A stretch of DNA of 64,000 nt from Paraburkholderia unamae (lineage in GTDB: Bacteria > Pseudomonadota > Gammaproteobacteria > Burkholderiales > Burkholderiaceae), in contig NZ_QLSU01000038.1 of assembly GCF_003268775.1 (NCBI RefSeq), forward strand, positions 1 to 64,000. The letters run 5' to 3'. Shown one piece after another: positions 1 to 8,381 of the stretch. A program made the translations under genes and the position numbers. Each line of letters starts with the position of its first letter. The first letter of the stretch is position 1. Under the pieces are notes generated by a model that did not search any database, was not told the origin of the DNA, and saw nothing but the letters and a program-made list of their open reading frames with translations.

Positions 1-1
1 G

Positions 2-295
2 ATTGTGCAATGCTGGCAGCGAGCCTGGGAGCACGTCACGCCGTTCTTCGTGTTTCCACCCGAGATTCGACGGGTTGTGTACACGACCAACGCCATTGAG
101 AGTCTGAACATGCAGCTACGCAAGATCATCAAGACCCGGGGCCACTTCCCCACCGACGAGGCTGCCATCAAACTACTCTGGCTGGCGCTGCGCAATGTGC
201 TGGCCAAGTCGGTACGGGCAACCTTCGACTGGAAATCCGCGATGAACCAGTTTGCCATCCTGTTTGGCGAGCGCTTTACGCTCGCCCGAGGTTAG
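2..295 (+). CDS. IS256-family transposase, C-terminal part (cut by window edge)
   Basis: This is the last 97 codons of a DDE transposase of the IS256/Mutator family; the 5' part lies outside the window. The stretch YTTNAIESLNMQLRK and the later DEAAIKLLWLALRN are typical of the C-terminal end of this family, which runs to about 400 residues when complete. The frame is open from the first bases and ends at TAG 293-295. Shortly after the stop, near 306-330, is a segment (TTGCACACAAAAATGCGG) that could be the terminal inverted repeat, but the other end is not visible, so the boundary is not proven. Whether the full copy is active cannot be judged. The element ends about 130 bp from the stop of livF, so it sits just downstream of the ABC operon and does not interrupt it. 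Confidence 0.88.
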   Translation: MVQCWQRAWEHVTPFFVFPPEIRRVVYTTNAIESLNMQLRKIIKTRGHFPTDEAAIKLLWLALRNVLAKSVRATFDWKSAMNQFAILFGERFTLARG

Positions 296-426
296 GATCT
301 GTTAAACCGCCTTGCACACAAAAATGCGGATAGGTTCGTGCCGCCCCGCACAGGGGCAACCCTGGCAGACCGACACGAAAACAAGGAAACGCGAAAGCCC
401 CCAGGAACCACGACAAAAAAGAAAAG

Positions 427-1128
427 CTAACGCGCAAAATACATATCGTGCAGCTCATCCACATTCACATCGTTCGCCCGCGCGGCAAACGTCACCTTCC
501 CACCCTGCATCAAATACACTTGATCAGCAAGCCGCAGCGCCATATTAGTATTCTGCTCGACCAGCACGATGGTCCGCCCCGCCGCCTTCAGGCGTTCGAG
601 AATCGCGAACACCTCCTGCACCATCACGGGTGCAAGCCCAAGCGAAGGCTCATCGATCAGCATGAGCTGCGGCGAGGACATCAGCCCGCGCCCTAACGCG
701 AGCATCTGCGCCTGCCCGCCTGAAAGCGTCCCCGCCGCCAACGCGCGACGCTCCTTGAGCAGCGGAAAAAGCGTGTACACCTCATCGAGCTGCGCTTTCG
801 CCCCGGCGCGCCGCGCTTTCGCGAAAGCACCCAGCATGAGGTTCTCTTCGATCGACATGTCGCGGAAAATCATGCGTCCCTCGGGCACCATCGCAATGCC
901 ACGTTGCGCCATGTCCCAGGTGGGCACACCCGCGAGCGGCGCGCCGTCGAAGGTGATCTGCCCGCGCTCCAGCGGCACGAGCCCCATGATCGCGCGCAGC
1001 AGCGTGGTCTTGCCCGCGCCGTTCGGTCCCACGATAGTCGTGACTTCGCCGCTCGCGATATTGAGCGAGACATCCCACAACACGTTGATCGCGCCGTAGC
1101 CCGCGCGGGCGCTGCTGACTTCAAGCAT
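427..1128 (-). CDS. livF: Branched-chain amino acid-type ABC importer, ATPase LivF
   Basis: This is the 233-residue cytoplasmic ATPase that pairs with LivG to drive a hydrophobic-amino-acid-type (HAAT) importer. Walker A GPNGAGKTT lies at 34-42, the intact signature LSGGQ at 135-139, and Walker B LMLIDEP around 156-161, followed by the switch histidine region with VEQN, as usual in LivF. The frame is open further upstream, but ATG 1126-1128 (MLEVSSARAGYG) was chosen because it matches the family start and overlaps the livG stop by eight bases, the usual coupling in this operon. It is the last gene of a leftward operon with livG, livM, livH and two binding proteins. The substrate cannot be deduced from the ATPase. 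Confidence 0.95.
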   Translation of the reverse strand: MLEVSSARAGYGAINVLWDVSLNIASGEVTTIVGPNGAGKTTLLRAIMGLVPLERGQITFDGAPLAGVPTWDMAQRGIAMVPEGRMIFRDMSIEENLMLGAFAKARRAGAKAQLDEVYTLFPLLKERRALAAGTLSGGQAQMLALGRGLMSSPQLMLIDEPSLGLAPVMVQEVFAILERLKAAGRTIVLVEQNTNMALRLADQVYLMQGGKVTFAARANDVNVDELHDMYFAR

Positions 1129-1888
1129 GGGCGGCCTCCCCCGTATAGCTGCGCACGACTTCAGGATCGCGGAACACCTCGGCGGGCGGTCCGTCGGCAA
1201 TCAGCTTGCCGAAATTGAGCACGCACACGCGGCGGCACAAGTTCATCACGGTTTCGATATCGTGCTCGATGATCAGGATGCCTACCTTATAGCGTTCATG
1301 AACCGCCAGCAGCGTCTGCATGAAACGGCGCTTGGTCGCCGTTTCCAGGCCGCCCAGCACTTCGTCGAGCAGCAGCAGCTTCGGCCCCGTGGCCAGCGCT
1401 TTCGCTACTTCCAGTGCCTTGAGTTCGGTCAGCGCGAGTTCCGTGGCCGCTTCGCGCTGTGCCTTGGCTTCCAGCCCCATGAACGCCAGGATCTCGTCGA
1501 TGCGAGCTTCGTCCACGCGTCCGGTGCCAAAGCGTTGCGCGACGATCAGGTTCTCGCGCACGGTCAATTCGTGCATGGGCTGCGGCACCTGAAACGTGCG
1601 CCCGATGCCAAGGCGCGCGCGGCGATACAGCGGCGCCTTCAGCAAATCGACGTCGCCGAAGCGGATCGAGCCGCTCGTGGGCCGCACGAGGCCGGAGATC
1701 GCGTTGAATAACGTGGTCTTGCCCGCGCCGTTCGGCCCGACGAGTCCCACGACGTCGCGCGTGCCGAGCGACAGCGATACGCCGTTCACCGCCGTGATGC
1801 CGCCAAAGCGGATCGACACGTCTTGCAGGCGCAGTTCCGCCGCTTGCTCCCCTTGTTCCACGCCTTCGACTCGTTCAGCTTGCTGCAT
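1121..1888 (-). CDS. livG: Branched-chain amino acid-type ABC importer, ATPase LivG (atypical signature)
   Basis: This is the 255-residue partner ATPase of LivF. Walker A GPNGAGKTT is at 51-59, the Q-loop glutamine near 100, and Walker B LLLLDE at 171-176. The ABC signature is unusual: where LivG normally has a glycine-rich LAYGQQRR-like motif, this protein reads LALTELKALE (151-160), and Walker B is followed by VLGG rather than PAAG. Similar divergence occurs in some HAAT subfamilies, so it is not proof of inactivity. ATG 1886-1888 is preferred over the GTG six bases upstream because GAGG lies about 5 nt before the ATG. It overlaps livM by 14 bp and livF by 8 bp. Confidence 0.92.
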   Translation of the reverse strand: MQQAERVEGVEQGEQAAELRLQDVSIRFGGITAVNGVSLSLGTRDVVGLVGPNGAGKTTLFNAISGLVRPTSGSIRFGDVDLLKAPLYRRARLGIGRTFQVPQPMHELTVRENLIVAQRFGTGRVDEARIDEILAFMGLEAKAQREAATELALTELKALEVAKALATGPKLLLLDEVLGGLETATKRRFMQTLLAVHERYKVGILIIEHDIETVMNLCRRVCVLNFGKLIADGPPAEVFRDPEVVRSYTGEAAHA

Positions 1889-2873
1889 AAACACCTCGCC
1901 GGGTACGTTTGAAGCGCAGCGCGGTCAGCCCAGCCGGGCTCACGATGATCATCGCCACGAGCAGCATGCCGAGCACGATCTGGTGGCCCGTGGGCAGCAG
2001 GCTCTTGAGCACGAGCTGATCGACGAGATACACGCTCACCGCGCCCACCAGCGGCCCGAGAATGGTGCGATAGCCGCCGCAGATCGCAGCGATGATCGGC
2101 ACCACGGCCCAGCTCGCGTTGAACGCATAGTCGGGTTCTAGGAAGTTGATGTAATGCGCGTTGAAGGCGCCCACCAGCCCCGTCATCAAGGCAGAAAGCA
2201 TCAGCATGGCAAGCTTGAGCATCACGCTGTTCACGCCCACCACGCGTGTGGCGTCCTCCGACTCGTGCATCGCGCGCAGCGCAAGGCCCACGTAGCTGCC
2301 GCGCAGCCGCGCATAGATCGCGGCGAACACGAGCACGAGCGTGAGCACCACGAGATAGCCGCCACTCTTGCTGCCGAAGTCGAAGCCCGCGAGCTTCGGC
2401 AAGCCCGGAATACTGGAGAGCCCGCTCGCGCCGCCGGTGAGGCCGGACCATTCGGTCGCGACGATGCGAAAAATCTGCGCGTAAGCGAGAATGGCCAGCG
2501 CGAAGTACGGGCCCTTCAGGCGCAGCGCGGGCGCCATCGCGAGCGAGGCGAGCGCCGCGCCCACGCCGCCCGCGAGCATGGCGGGAAACACGGGCCAGCC
2601 CGCCTTGAGCGTGAGCAGCGCCGAAATATACGAGCCCACGCCGAAGAACGCGGCATGGCCGAAGCTCACCATGCCGCCCAGATTACCGAGCAGCGCCCAC
2701 GCGAGCGCCACGCCCGCAATGGTGAGCGAGGCCACGGCAAGACTCATCAGATAGAGGTTCTGGCCGAGCACGAGCGGCACGGCCACATAGAGCACGAGCA
2801 GCGCCACGGCGAGCGCGGCGATGCGCGAGCCGGACCAGGCGGTTGCCGGTTTCATCGTTTGCATGGATCTCAT
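1875..2873 (-). CDS. livM: Branched-chain amino acid-type ABC importer, permease LivM
   Basis: This is a 332-residue inner-membrane permease. The N-terminal half has several hydrophobic helices, then the conserved LivM block GNLGGMVSFGHAAFFGVG and later the LRGSYVGLALRAMHESE cytoplasmic loop that couples to the ATPases. It ends in a basic tail (RFKRTRRG). The frame is open well upstream, but ATG 2871-2873 overlaps the livH TGA as ATGA, so it is taken as the start; ATGs at 2864 and 2855 are in-frame alternatives. It forms the heterodimeric channel with LivH. Confidence 0.94.
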   Translation of the reverse strand: MRSMQTMKPATAWSGSRIAALAVALLVLYVAVPLVLGQNLYLMSLAVASLTIAGVALAWALLGNLGGMVSFGHAAFFGVGSYISALLTLKAGWPVFPAMLAGGVGAALASLAMAPALRLKGPYFALAILAYAQIFRIVATEWSGLTGGASGLSSIPGLPKLAGFDFGSKSGGYLVVLTLVLVFAAIYARLRGSYVGLALRAMHESEDATRVVGVNSVMLKLAMLMLSALMTGLVGAFNAHYINFLEPDYAFNASWAVVPIIAAICGGYRTILGPLVGAVSVYLVDQLVLKSLLPTGHQIVLGMLLVAMIIVSPAGLTALRFKRTRRGVYAAS

Positions 2874-3742
2874 CCCCTTCGTTTCGCCACGCCGAACAAG
2901 CCGTTCGGCAACACGTAGAGCACGAGCAGGAACAGCAGCATGCCCGCGAGTTCCTGAAGCGCCGAGCTGGCGAGCGTGACCGTGAGCGCCTCGGTAATGC
3001 CGAGCAGCATGGCGCCCGCCAGCACGCCCGGAATCGAGCCCACGCCCGCGAGCACCGTGATAATGAACGCCTTCACCGTGAGCGCCTCGCCGATCGACGG
3101 CTGGATCGCGCTCGACGCGTAGATCGACACCCCCGCGCACGAAGCGAGCAGCCCCGCCACGACGAAGGAGATCAGCTCGGTCTTGCGCGGGTCGATGCCC
3201 ATGAGACGCGCGGCGTCGCGGTTGCTCGAAATGGCGCGCACGGCGCGGCCATACCACGAGCGCGAGAGCCACCACCACAACGCGAGCATCAGCACCACGC
3301 TGATGCCGAACGAAAGCAGCTCGCTGCGCATGGAAAGCAGGTCGCCCAGCATCACGCTGTCCTGCAACCACGCGTTGCCGCTCGAGCGCACGTCGGCGCC
3401 CCAGCCCAGCAGCACGGCGTTGGTGAGCACGATGCCGATACCGTAGGTCAGGATCAGCGAGTTCAGCTCACGGTCGCGCTTGATGCGGCTCACGAGGTAC
3501 CACGCCGCCGCAGCGGCCGCGCACACCACGGGAATCGCGACCGGAATCGCGAGCACGGGATTCAGGCCGAGCTTCGTCTCGAACGTGTAGGCGATATAGG
3601 CGGCAAGCAGCACCAGCTCGCCGTGCGCGAGGTTGATGATGCGCATCGAGCCGAACACCAGCGCGAGCCCGAGCGCGACGAGCGCGTACGCGCCGCCCAC
3701 GAGCACGCCGGAATACAGCGATTGGAGCAACAGGTCGGTCAT
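2870..3742 (-). CDS. livH: Branched-chain amino acid-type ABC importer, permease LivH
   Basis: This is a 290-residue permease with about eight hydrophobic segments. Family hallmarks are GGAYALVALGLALVFGSMRIINLAHGE near the start (given here as the block at about residues 16-42) and the coupling loop SWYGRAVRAISSNRDAARLMGI around the middle. The length equals the family norm. It begins 28 bp after the stop of the first binding-protein gene and overlaps livM by four bases, indicating one transcript. No other start is needed: ATG 3740-3742 follows a GGAGGC-like ribosome site. Confidence 0.94.
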   Translation of the reverse strand: MTDLLLQSLYSGVLVGGAYALVALGLALVFGSMRIINLAHGELVLLAAYIAYTFETKLGLNPVLAIPVAIPVVCAAAAAAWYLVSRIKRDRELNSLILTYGIGIVLTNAVLLGWGADVRSSGNAWLQDSVMLGDLLSMRSELLSFGISVVLMLALWWWLSRSWYGRAVRAISSNRDAARLMGIDPRKTELISFVVAGLLASCAGVSIYASSAIQPSIGEALTVKAFIITVLAGVGSIPGVLAGAMLLGITEALTVTLASSALQELAGMLLFLLVLYVLPNGLFGVAKRRG

Positions 3743-3770
3743 TGCGACGCCTCCTTCGCAGCGCTAGCGC

Positions 3771-5006
3771 TCACCATGGCAGCGCGGGATAGTTCAGCTT
3801 GCCCGTGGCGCGTTCCTTCGGCCACACGAGCACGATGCGGTCGCCCTGAATCTGCGCCATGTTGTTCTGGAACGACGGGTTGTCGCCGTTCGCCGCGAAG
3901 CTCACCTTGCCGATGAGCGTGTCGTGCGGCTTCGCGCGCAGTTCGGCGGCAATGCCGTCCTGCTTGAGCGTGCCCGCGTCGGCGGCGCGCGCCATCGCGT
4001 CGAACAGCAGGCGCGACTGCACGTAGGCGAACTCGGCTACGTAGTCGGGTTCCTTGTGGAACGCGGCCTGGTAGGCTTCGACGAAGGTCTTGCCTTCGGC
4101 CGAGCCGAACTGCGCCGGATGCGGCAGCATCGCGCAACCGATCACGTTGTTCACGAGGTCGGGAAACTCGGCCGTCATTTTGGGCGTGGCGATCGACCAC
4201 GCGCCCATCACGGCCTTCAGTTGCGGGCGCAACACCTTGGCCGCGCGCAGGATGCCGATATAGTCGTTCTCGTAGCCGATCATCAGCATGACTTCAGGCT
4301 TGTCCTGCAAGCGCACCTTGTTCACGAGCGGCTTGAAGTCCGTCATGGTCGGGTCGAACGCGTGCACGGTCACCGTCGCGCCCTGCGCGCGCATTTGCGT
4401 GGAGACTTCGTTGCTCAGGTCGGTGGTGGCCTGCTTCGTCGAGGCAAGAATCGACACGGACTTCACGCCCATCGCGTTCAACTGGCCCACCACGGCTTTC
4501 GAGTAGCCCGAAGCGGGTCCGATGCGAAAGAAGCGCTTGAGGCCGCGCGTGGTCATCGCGCTGTCCACGGCGCCCGAGGTGATATAGACGATGCCTGCCT
4601 TGTCGGCCGCTTCCGAGGCCGGGCTCACCGAGTTCGAGCCATAGCCGCCCGTAATGGCGAGCACGCCCTGTGAGGCGAGCTTCTCGACGGCCGAAACCGC
4701 CTTCGCGGGCTGCGCCTCGTCATCGATCACGGTGAGCGCGACCTTGTGCTTGCCGCCGCCCTTGTTGAAGAGGTCCGCGGCGAGCTTGATGCCTTCGAGC
4801 TGGGCGTTGCCCGCGCGCGCCATCGAACCCGTGAGCGGCAACTCCACGCCCACCGGCAGCACGTCGGCGAACGCCGCGGGCGTGTGCGCGAGCAGCGCGC
4901 ACACGCTTGCCGCGCCCGCGCTCAGGCGCCACGAGGGGCGGGGAAAAGCTCGGAAAAAAGCGCGGAAAACCGTGCTCGGCTTGCTGCGAGTAGCGTTGCG
5001 AACCAT
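3771..5006 (-). CDS. ABC importer periplasmic binding protein (Peripla_BP_6), copy 1
   Basis: This is a 411-residue periplasmic ligand-binding protein of the LivJ/LivK type. A long basic N-region and hydrophobic core end in AFA (about residue 47), a signal peptidase I site, and the mature protein opens with PVGVELPLTGSMA, as in this family. ATG 5004-5006 was chosen over one eight codons upstream because GGAGG sits 4 nt before it. It is the gene immediately upstream of livH and probably supplies the main receptor. The next gene is a paralogue of identical length, and both proteins end in the same kind of tail (YPALPW here, YPGVPW there). Ligand unknown: the fold accepts amino acids, amides, urea or aromatic acids. 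Confidence 0.92.
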   Translation of the reverse strand: MVRNATRSKPSTVFRAFFRAFPRPSWRLSAGAASVCALLAHTPAAFADVLPVGVELPLTGSMARAGNAQLEGIKLAADLFNKGGGKHKVALTVIDDEAQPAKAVSAVEKLASQGVLAITGGYGSNSVSPASEAADKAGIVYITSGAVDSAMTTRGLKRFFRIGPASGYSKAVVGQLNAMGVKSVSILASTKQATTDLSNEVSTQMRAQGATVTVHAFDPTMTDFKPLVNKVRLQDKPEVMLMIGYENDYIGILRAAKVLRPQLKAVMGAWSIATPKMTAEFPDLVNNVIGCAMLPHPAQFGSAEGKTFVEAYQAAFHKEPDYVAEFAYVQSRLLFDAMARAADAGTLKQDGIAAELRAKPHDTLIGKVSFAANGDNPSFQNNMAQIQGDRIVLVWPKERATGKLNYPALPW

Positions 5007-5133
5007 CGAACCTCCAAACCTTTGTCTCAATGAGATGGAGCGGCGCCGTCGAACGCGGCGCTCGCGCTGTTTCGTTGTTCTATTCGTTTGCTTCGGAGTA
5101 CGTCATAAGCACTCACGCGAGCGCGGCTTCAGC

Positions 5134-6369
5134 TCACCACGGCACGCCGGGATACACGGGCTTCGACGTCGCGTAGTTGGCGGGCCACACGAGCGCGAGC
5201 TTGCCGTCGTGCGCGAACTGGCCCATGTGCGCCACGTAGTTCGTGTTGTCGCCGCGCGCGTCGAAGCTCACCTTGCCGAGGAAGGTGTCGTCGCGCTGCG
5301 TGGCGCGCAGCGTGTCGGCGAGACCACCCTTGTCGAGCGCACCGGACTTCTGTGCCTTGGCGATCGCGTCGAACAGCACTTGCGCGTAGACGAACGACGT
5401 TTGCGACTGGTAATTCGAGCTGGTCTTGAAGAGGCGTTGATAGGTATCGGAAAAGTCGCGCTGGTCAGCCGAGCGGTAGTCGGCTGGCGACGACAGCACC
5501 GTCGCCCCGTACACGTTCGGCACGAGGTCGGGGAACGACTGCGCCATCTTCGGGCTCGCAAAGGCCCACGGCGCCGCAATCGCCTTCAGGTCGGGCTTGA
5601 GCACGCGCGCGGCGCGCAGAATGCCCACGTAGTCGTTTTCATAGCCGAGCATCGCCATCGCGTCCGGCTTGTCCTGCAACTTCACCTTGTTGATGAGCGG
5701 CTTGAAGTCGCTGATCGAGGGATCGTAGGCGTGCAGCGTGGTCTTCACGCCCTGCGCCTTGAGCGCCGTGTCGAGTTGCTTCGCGAGATCGCTGGTCGCG
5801 TCCTTCGTCGAATAGACGATCGCCACCGACTTCACGCCCAGTGCGTCAAAGAGGCCCACCATGCCCTTCGTGTAGCCGGGTGTATTGCTCACGCGAAAGA
5901 AGTTCTTCAGCCCGCGCGTGACCATGTCGTCGCTCGTGCCGCCCGACGTCACGTAGACGAGGCCCGCCTTGCTGGCCGCCTCCGAAGCGGGACCGGCGCA
6001 GTTGGAATTGGCCGCGCCCGCAATCGCCACCACGTGCTGCGACGCGAGTTGCTCGACGGCGGCGACGGCCTTGGCCGGGTTCGATTCGTCGTCGACGGCG
6101 ATGAGGGTGATCTTGTCCTGTGGATGGCGACGGTTGTAGATGTCGGCCGCCACCTGAATGCCGCGATACATCTCGGTGCCCGCCTGCGCGAGCGCGCCGG
6201 TGAGCGGCAGTTCCACGCCTACGCGCCACTCCGTGGCGTGCGCAAGCGTTGGCGCAAGCGCGATGGTCAGCGCCGCCGCCAGCGCGCCATGCAGGCGGCG
6301 CGGCGCGCGAGCGGGTGTTGCGTTGGGCGCGTGCTGCACAAGCCGCGCTTGCGTCCTGGGTCGCCTCAT
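5134..6369 (-). CDS. ABC importer periplasmic binding protein (Peripla_BP_6), copy 2
   Basis: This is the second 411-residue binding protein, first gene of the leftward operon. The signal peptide ends at AHA (about residue 45) and the mature part starts TEWRVGVELPLTGALAQAG. It aligns along its whole length with copy 1: shared blocks are DDE(S/A)xPAKAV, SEAA(S/D)KAG(L/I)VY, DFKPL(I/V)NKV(K/R)LQDKP and YENDY(V/I)GILRAA. ATG 6367-6369 is preceded by AGGAGGAGAC, an excellent ribosome site, so the longer upstream frame was not used. The pair looks like a tandem duplication that has diverged, possibly giving one permease two ligand ranges. A promoter should lie in the 500-bp gap upstream. Confidence 0.92.
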   Translation of the reverse strand: MRRPRTQARLVQHAPNATPARAPRRLHGALAAALTIALAPTLAHATEWRVGVELPLTGALAQAGTEMYRGIQVAADIYNRRHPQDKITLIAVDDESNPAKAVAAVEQLASQHVVAIAGAANSNCAGPASEAASKAGLVYVTSGGTSDDMVTRGLKNFFRVSNTPGYTKGMVGLFDALGVKSVAIVYSTKDATSDLAKQLDTALKAQGVKTTLHAYDPSISDFKPLINKVKLQDKPDAMAMLGYENDYVGILRAARVLKPDLKAIAAPWAFASPKMAQSFPDLVPNVYGATVLSSPADYRSADQRDFSDTYQRLFKTSSNYQSQTSFVYAQVLFDAIAKAQKSGALDKGGLADTLRATQRDDTFLGKVSFDARGDNTNYVAHMGQFAHDGKLALVWPANYATSKPVYPGVPW

Positions 6370-6867
6370 GTCTCCTCCTTCGCCTTCGCGGGCGCTTGTT
6401 TGCTTTGGAGTTTTCCGGCGTGGCGCGTGCGTGGCGCCAACGTCGGACAGGTGCCAGTGTGGTGGAGGCACGCGAGGCCAACAATTCGTTTTCGGAAAAG
6501 CGGGCGTTCGGCTGGCTGGAAGTCGGCATTTGTCCCAATGCCGGAGGGCGCGCGCGCGTGCCCGGCCGGGCTTCCGGGCGCGTGGTGCGGGGCATTACCA
6601 GTGCACCGAGCCGAGCGGCGCGAGCCGGATCGTATGACTTTACCTGGGCGATCGATCGCGCATCACATCACAACGTGATATAACGTTCGATAGAAGAATG
6701 GATCAACCACGCGGATCAGGATGAAGCGACAGCAAGGGACAAATCACTTTTGCCTGAACCGGTCAGTCCCACTTTCCGGCGACTTGGCGCACGCCTGCGC
6801 GCCACCGGAACCCTAGTCCTGCGATTTGTCCGAAAAGCCCTATCGCCCTTGTTTCCGGGGGTGCGAA
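6370..6867. promoter_or_regulatory. Divergent intergenic region with a 20-bp palindrome and three ATTTGTCC motifs
   Basis: This 498-bp gap separates the leftward ABC operon from the rightward symporter. No gene is seen in it. CGGCATT-TGTCCC-AATGCCG (6524-6543) is a perfect inverted repeat with 7-bp arms. The octamer ATTTGTCC occurs at 6528-6535 and 6824-6831, and inverted as GGACAAAT at 6737-6744. The last two form a 9-bp inverted repeat separated by 77 bp, and the copy at 6824 lies just before the symporter start. ATTTGTCC/GGACAAAT dyads resemble sites of XRE-cupin regulators, but no such gene is present nearby, so the regulator is unknown. Confidence 0.5.
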
Positions 6868-8238
6868 ATGAATGCTGATCAGTCGGGAGCCACGCTCCTT
6901 TCGGAGGAAGACGCCCATCGCCAGTTGCGCCGCGCTGTCATTGCCAGCACCATCGGCACGACGATCGAATGGTATGACTTCTTCCTCTACAGTATCGTCA
7001 CCGGCCTTATCTTCGCGAAGCTGTACTTTCCTGAGTCCGACCCGCTCGTCGGCACCCTGCAAGCCTTTCTGATCTACGCCGTGGGGTTCGTCGCCCGGCC
7101 GGTTGGCGCGGCCATCTTCGGCCACTACGGCGACCGCGTGGGCCGCAAGGCCACCCTGATCGTCACCCTGTTGCTCATGGGCCTCGCCACCTTCGCCGTG
7201 GCCTTCGTTCCGACCTATGCGACGATCGGCGTCTGGGGCGCGGTCCTGCTCACTGTGCTGCGCTTCATCCAGGGCGTGGGCGTGGGCGGCGAATGGGGCG
7301 GCTCGGTGCTGATGTCCATGGAATGGGCGCGCACCAATTCGCACCGCGGCTTCGTCGCGTCCTGGCCGCAGTTCGGCGTGCCGGCGGGCCTCTTTCTCGC
7401 CAATCTCGCGGTGCTGGCCATGAGCGAGATCTCCGGCAGCAGTTTCTTGACCTGGGGATGGCGGGTGCCGTTTTTCCTGAGCATCGTGCTCGTCGCCATC
7501 GGGCTCTATATCCGGCTGAGCATTCTCGAAACGCCGATCTTCGCCAAGCTCCTCGCCGAGAACAGGATCGAGAAAACCCCGATGCTCGAAGTGATCCGCC
7601 GCCAGCCCAAGGACATCCTGCTCTCGGCGCTCGCGCGCATGGCCGAGCAGGCGCCGTTCTATATTTACACGGCCTTCGTGTTCACCTATGGCGTGAAAAC
7701 GCTGCACGTCTCGCGCGACCTCATGCTCACCGCCGTGCTGGCCGCCGCCGTGTTGCAGTTCGTGACCATTCCGCTCTTTGGCCACGTGTCCGACCTGATC
7801 GGTCGCAAGCGCATGTACATGATCGGCGCGGTGGCCGTCGGCGTGTTCGGCTTTATCTACTTCGCGATGGTCGACACGAAAAATCCCGCGTGGATTTTCG
7901 CGGCCGTGGTGCTTTCGCTCGTGCCGCACGCCATGCTTTACGGTCCACAGGCCGCGTTCATCGCCGAGTCGTTCACGGGGCGGCTGCGGTATAGCGGGGC
8001 GTCGCTCGGCTATCAACTGGCTTCGGTGATTGCGGGCGGCCCCGCACCGTTGATCGCCACGGCGCTGTTCGCTTACTACCGCTCGGGCTACGCGATCGCG
8101 GCGTATATCCTCGCGTGCGCGGTGGTCAGCCTGCTCGCCGCCTGGCGTATGGGCGACTACACGAACAAGGACATTTCGCGCGAATACGACGACACCCGCG
8201 CCTGGGGCGAGCGCGGTCACACTTCGCGGCATGCGTGA
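6868..8238 (+). CDS. MHS-family (metabolite:H+ symporter) MFS transporter
   Basis: This is a 456-residue inner-membrane symporter with 12 predicted helices. The start IGTTIEWYDFFLYS (about 28-41) and the loop GDRVGRK are signatures of the KgtP/ProP/ShiA branch of the major facilitator superfamily, which imports organic acids, betaines or aromatic acids with protons. ATG 6868-6870 was chosen over an in-frame TTG 42 bases upstream because it gives the usual N-terminus; the ribosome site (GGGGGTG) is modest. It is divergent from the ABC operon and followed by a strong hairpin. Substrate cannot be assigned from sequence alone. Confidence 0.93.
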   Translation: MNADQSGATLLSEEDAHRQLRRAVIASTIGTTIEWYDFFLYSIVTGLIFAKLYFPESDPLVGTLQAFLIYAVGFVARPVGAAIFGHYGDRVGRKATLIVTLLLMGLATFAVAFVPTYATIGVWGAVLLTVLRFIQGVGVGGEWGGSVLMSMEWARTNSHRGFVASWPQFGVPAGLFLANLAVLAMSEISGSSFLTWGWRVPFFLSIVLVAIGLYIRLSILETPIFAKLLAENRIEKTPMLEVIRRQPKDILLSALARMAEQAPFYIYTAFVFTYGVKTLHVSRDLMLTAVLAAAVLQFVTIPLFGHVSDLIGRKRMYMIGAVAVGVFGFIYFAMVDTKNPAWIFAAVVLSLVPHAMLYGPQAAFIAESFTGRLRYSGASLGYQLASVIAGGPAPLIATALFAYYRSGYAIAAYILACAVVSLLAAWRMGDYTNKDISREYDDTRAWGERGHTSRHA

Positions 8239-8249
8239 CCGGCCGCGCG

Positions 8250-8280
8250 GGAGGCGCTCGATGCTCACGCGAGCGCCTCC
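8250..8280. terminator. Strong hairpin after the MHS symporter gene
   Basis: GGAGGCGCTCG (8250-8260) pairs perfectly with CGAGCGCCTCC (8270-8280) across a 9-nt loop, giving an 11-bp GC-rich stem just 12 bp after the stop. There is no T-run, so it may terminate with Rho or protect the mRNA 3' end, not act as a classical intrinsic terminator. Confidence 0.5.
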
Positions 8281-8381
8281 ACCCGGCGCGCGAACCCGCA
8301 TCGGATAGCCCGGCAGCGAAAAACGCTACACTTGGCGGCACCCGCCGACTCATCGAAGACTCATCGAACGAGGTGCTCGCC

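Noticed and set aside
4654..6678. A 674-codon plus-strand open frame antisense to both binding-protein genes
   Set aside because: It is Arg/His-rich, has no domain, and mirrors two well-supported genes on the other strand. High GC makes such shadows common.
6763..8301. A 512-codon minus-strand open frame antisense to the MHS symporter
   Set aside because: Composition is of the GC-shadow type (His/Arg/Glu rich) and the other strand encodes a clear transporter.
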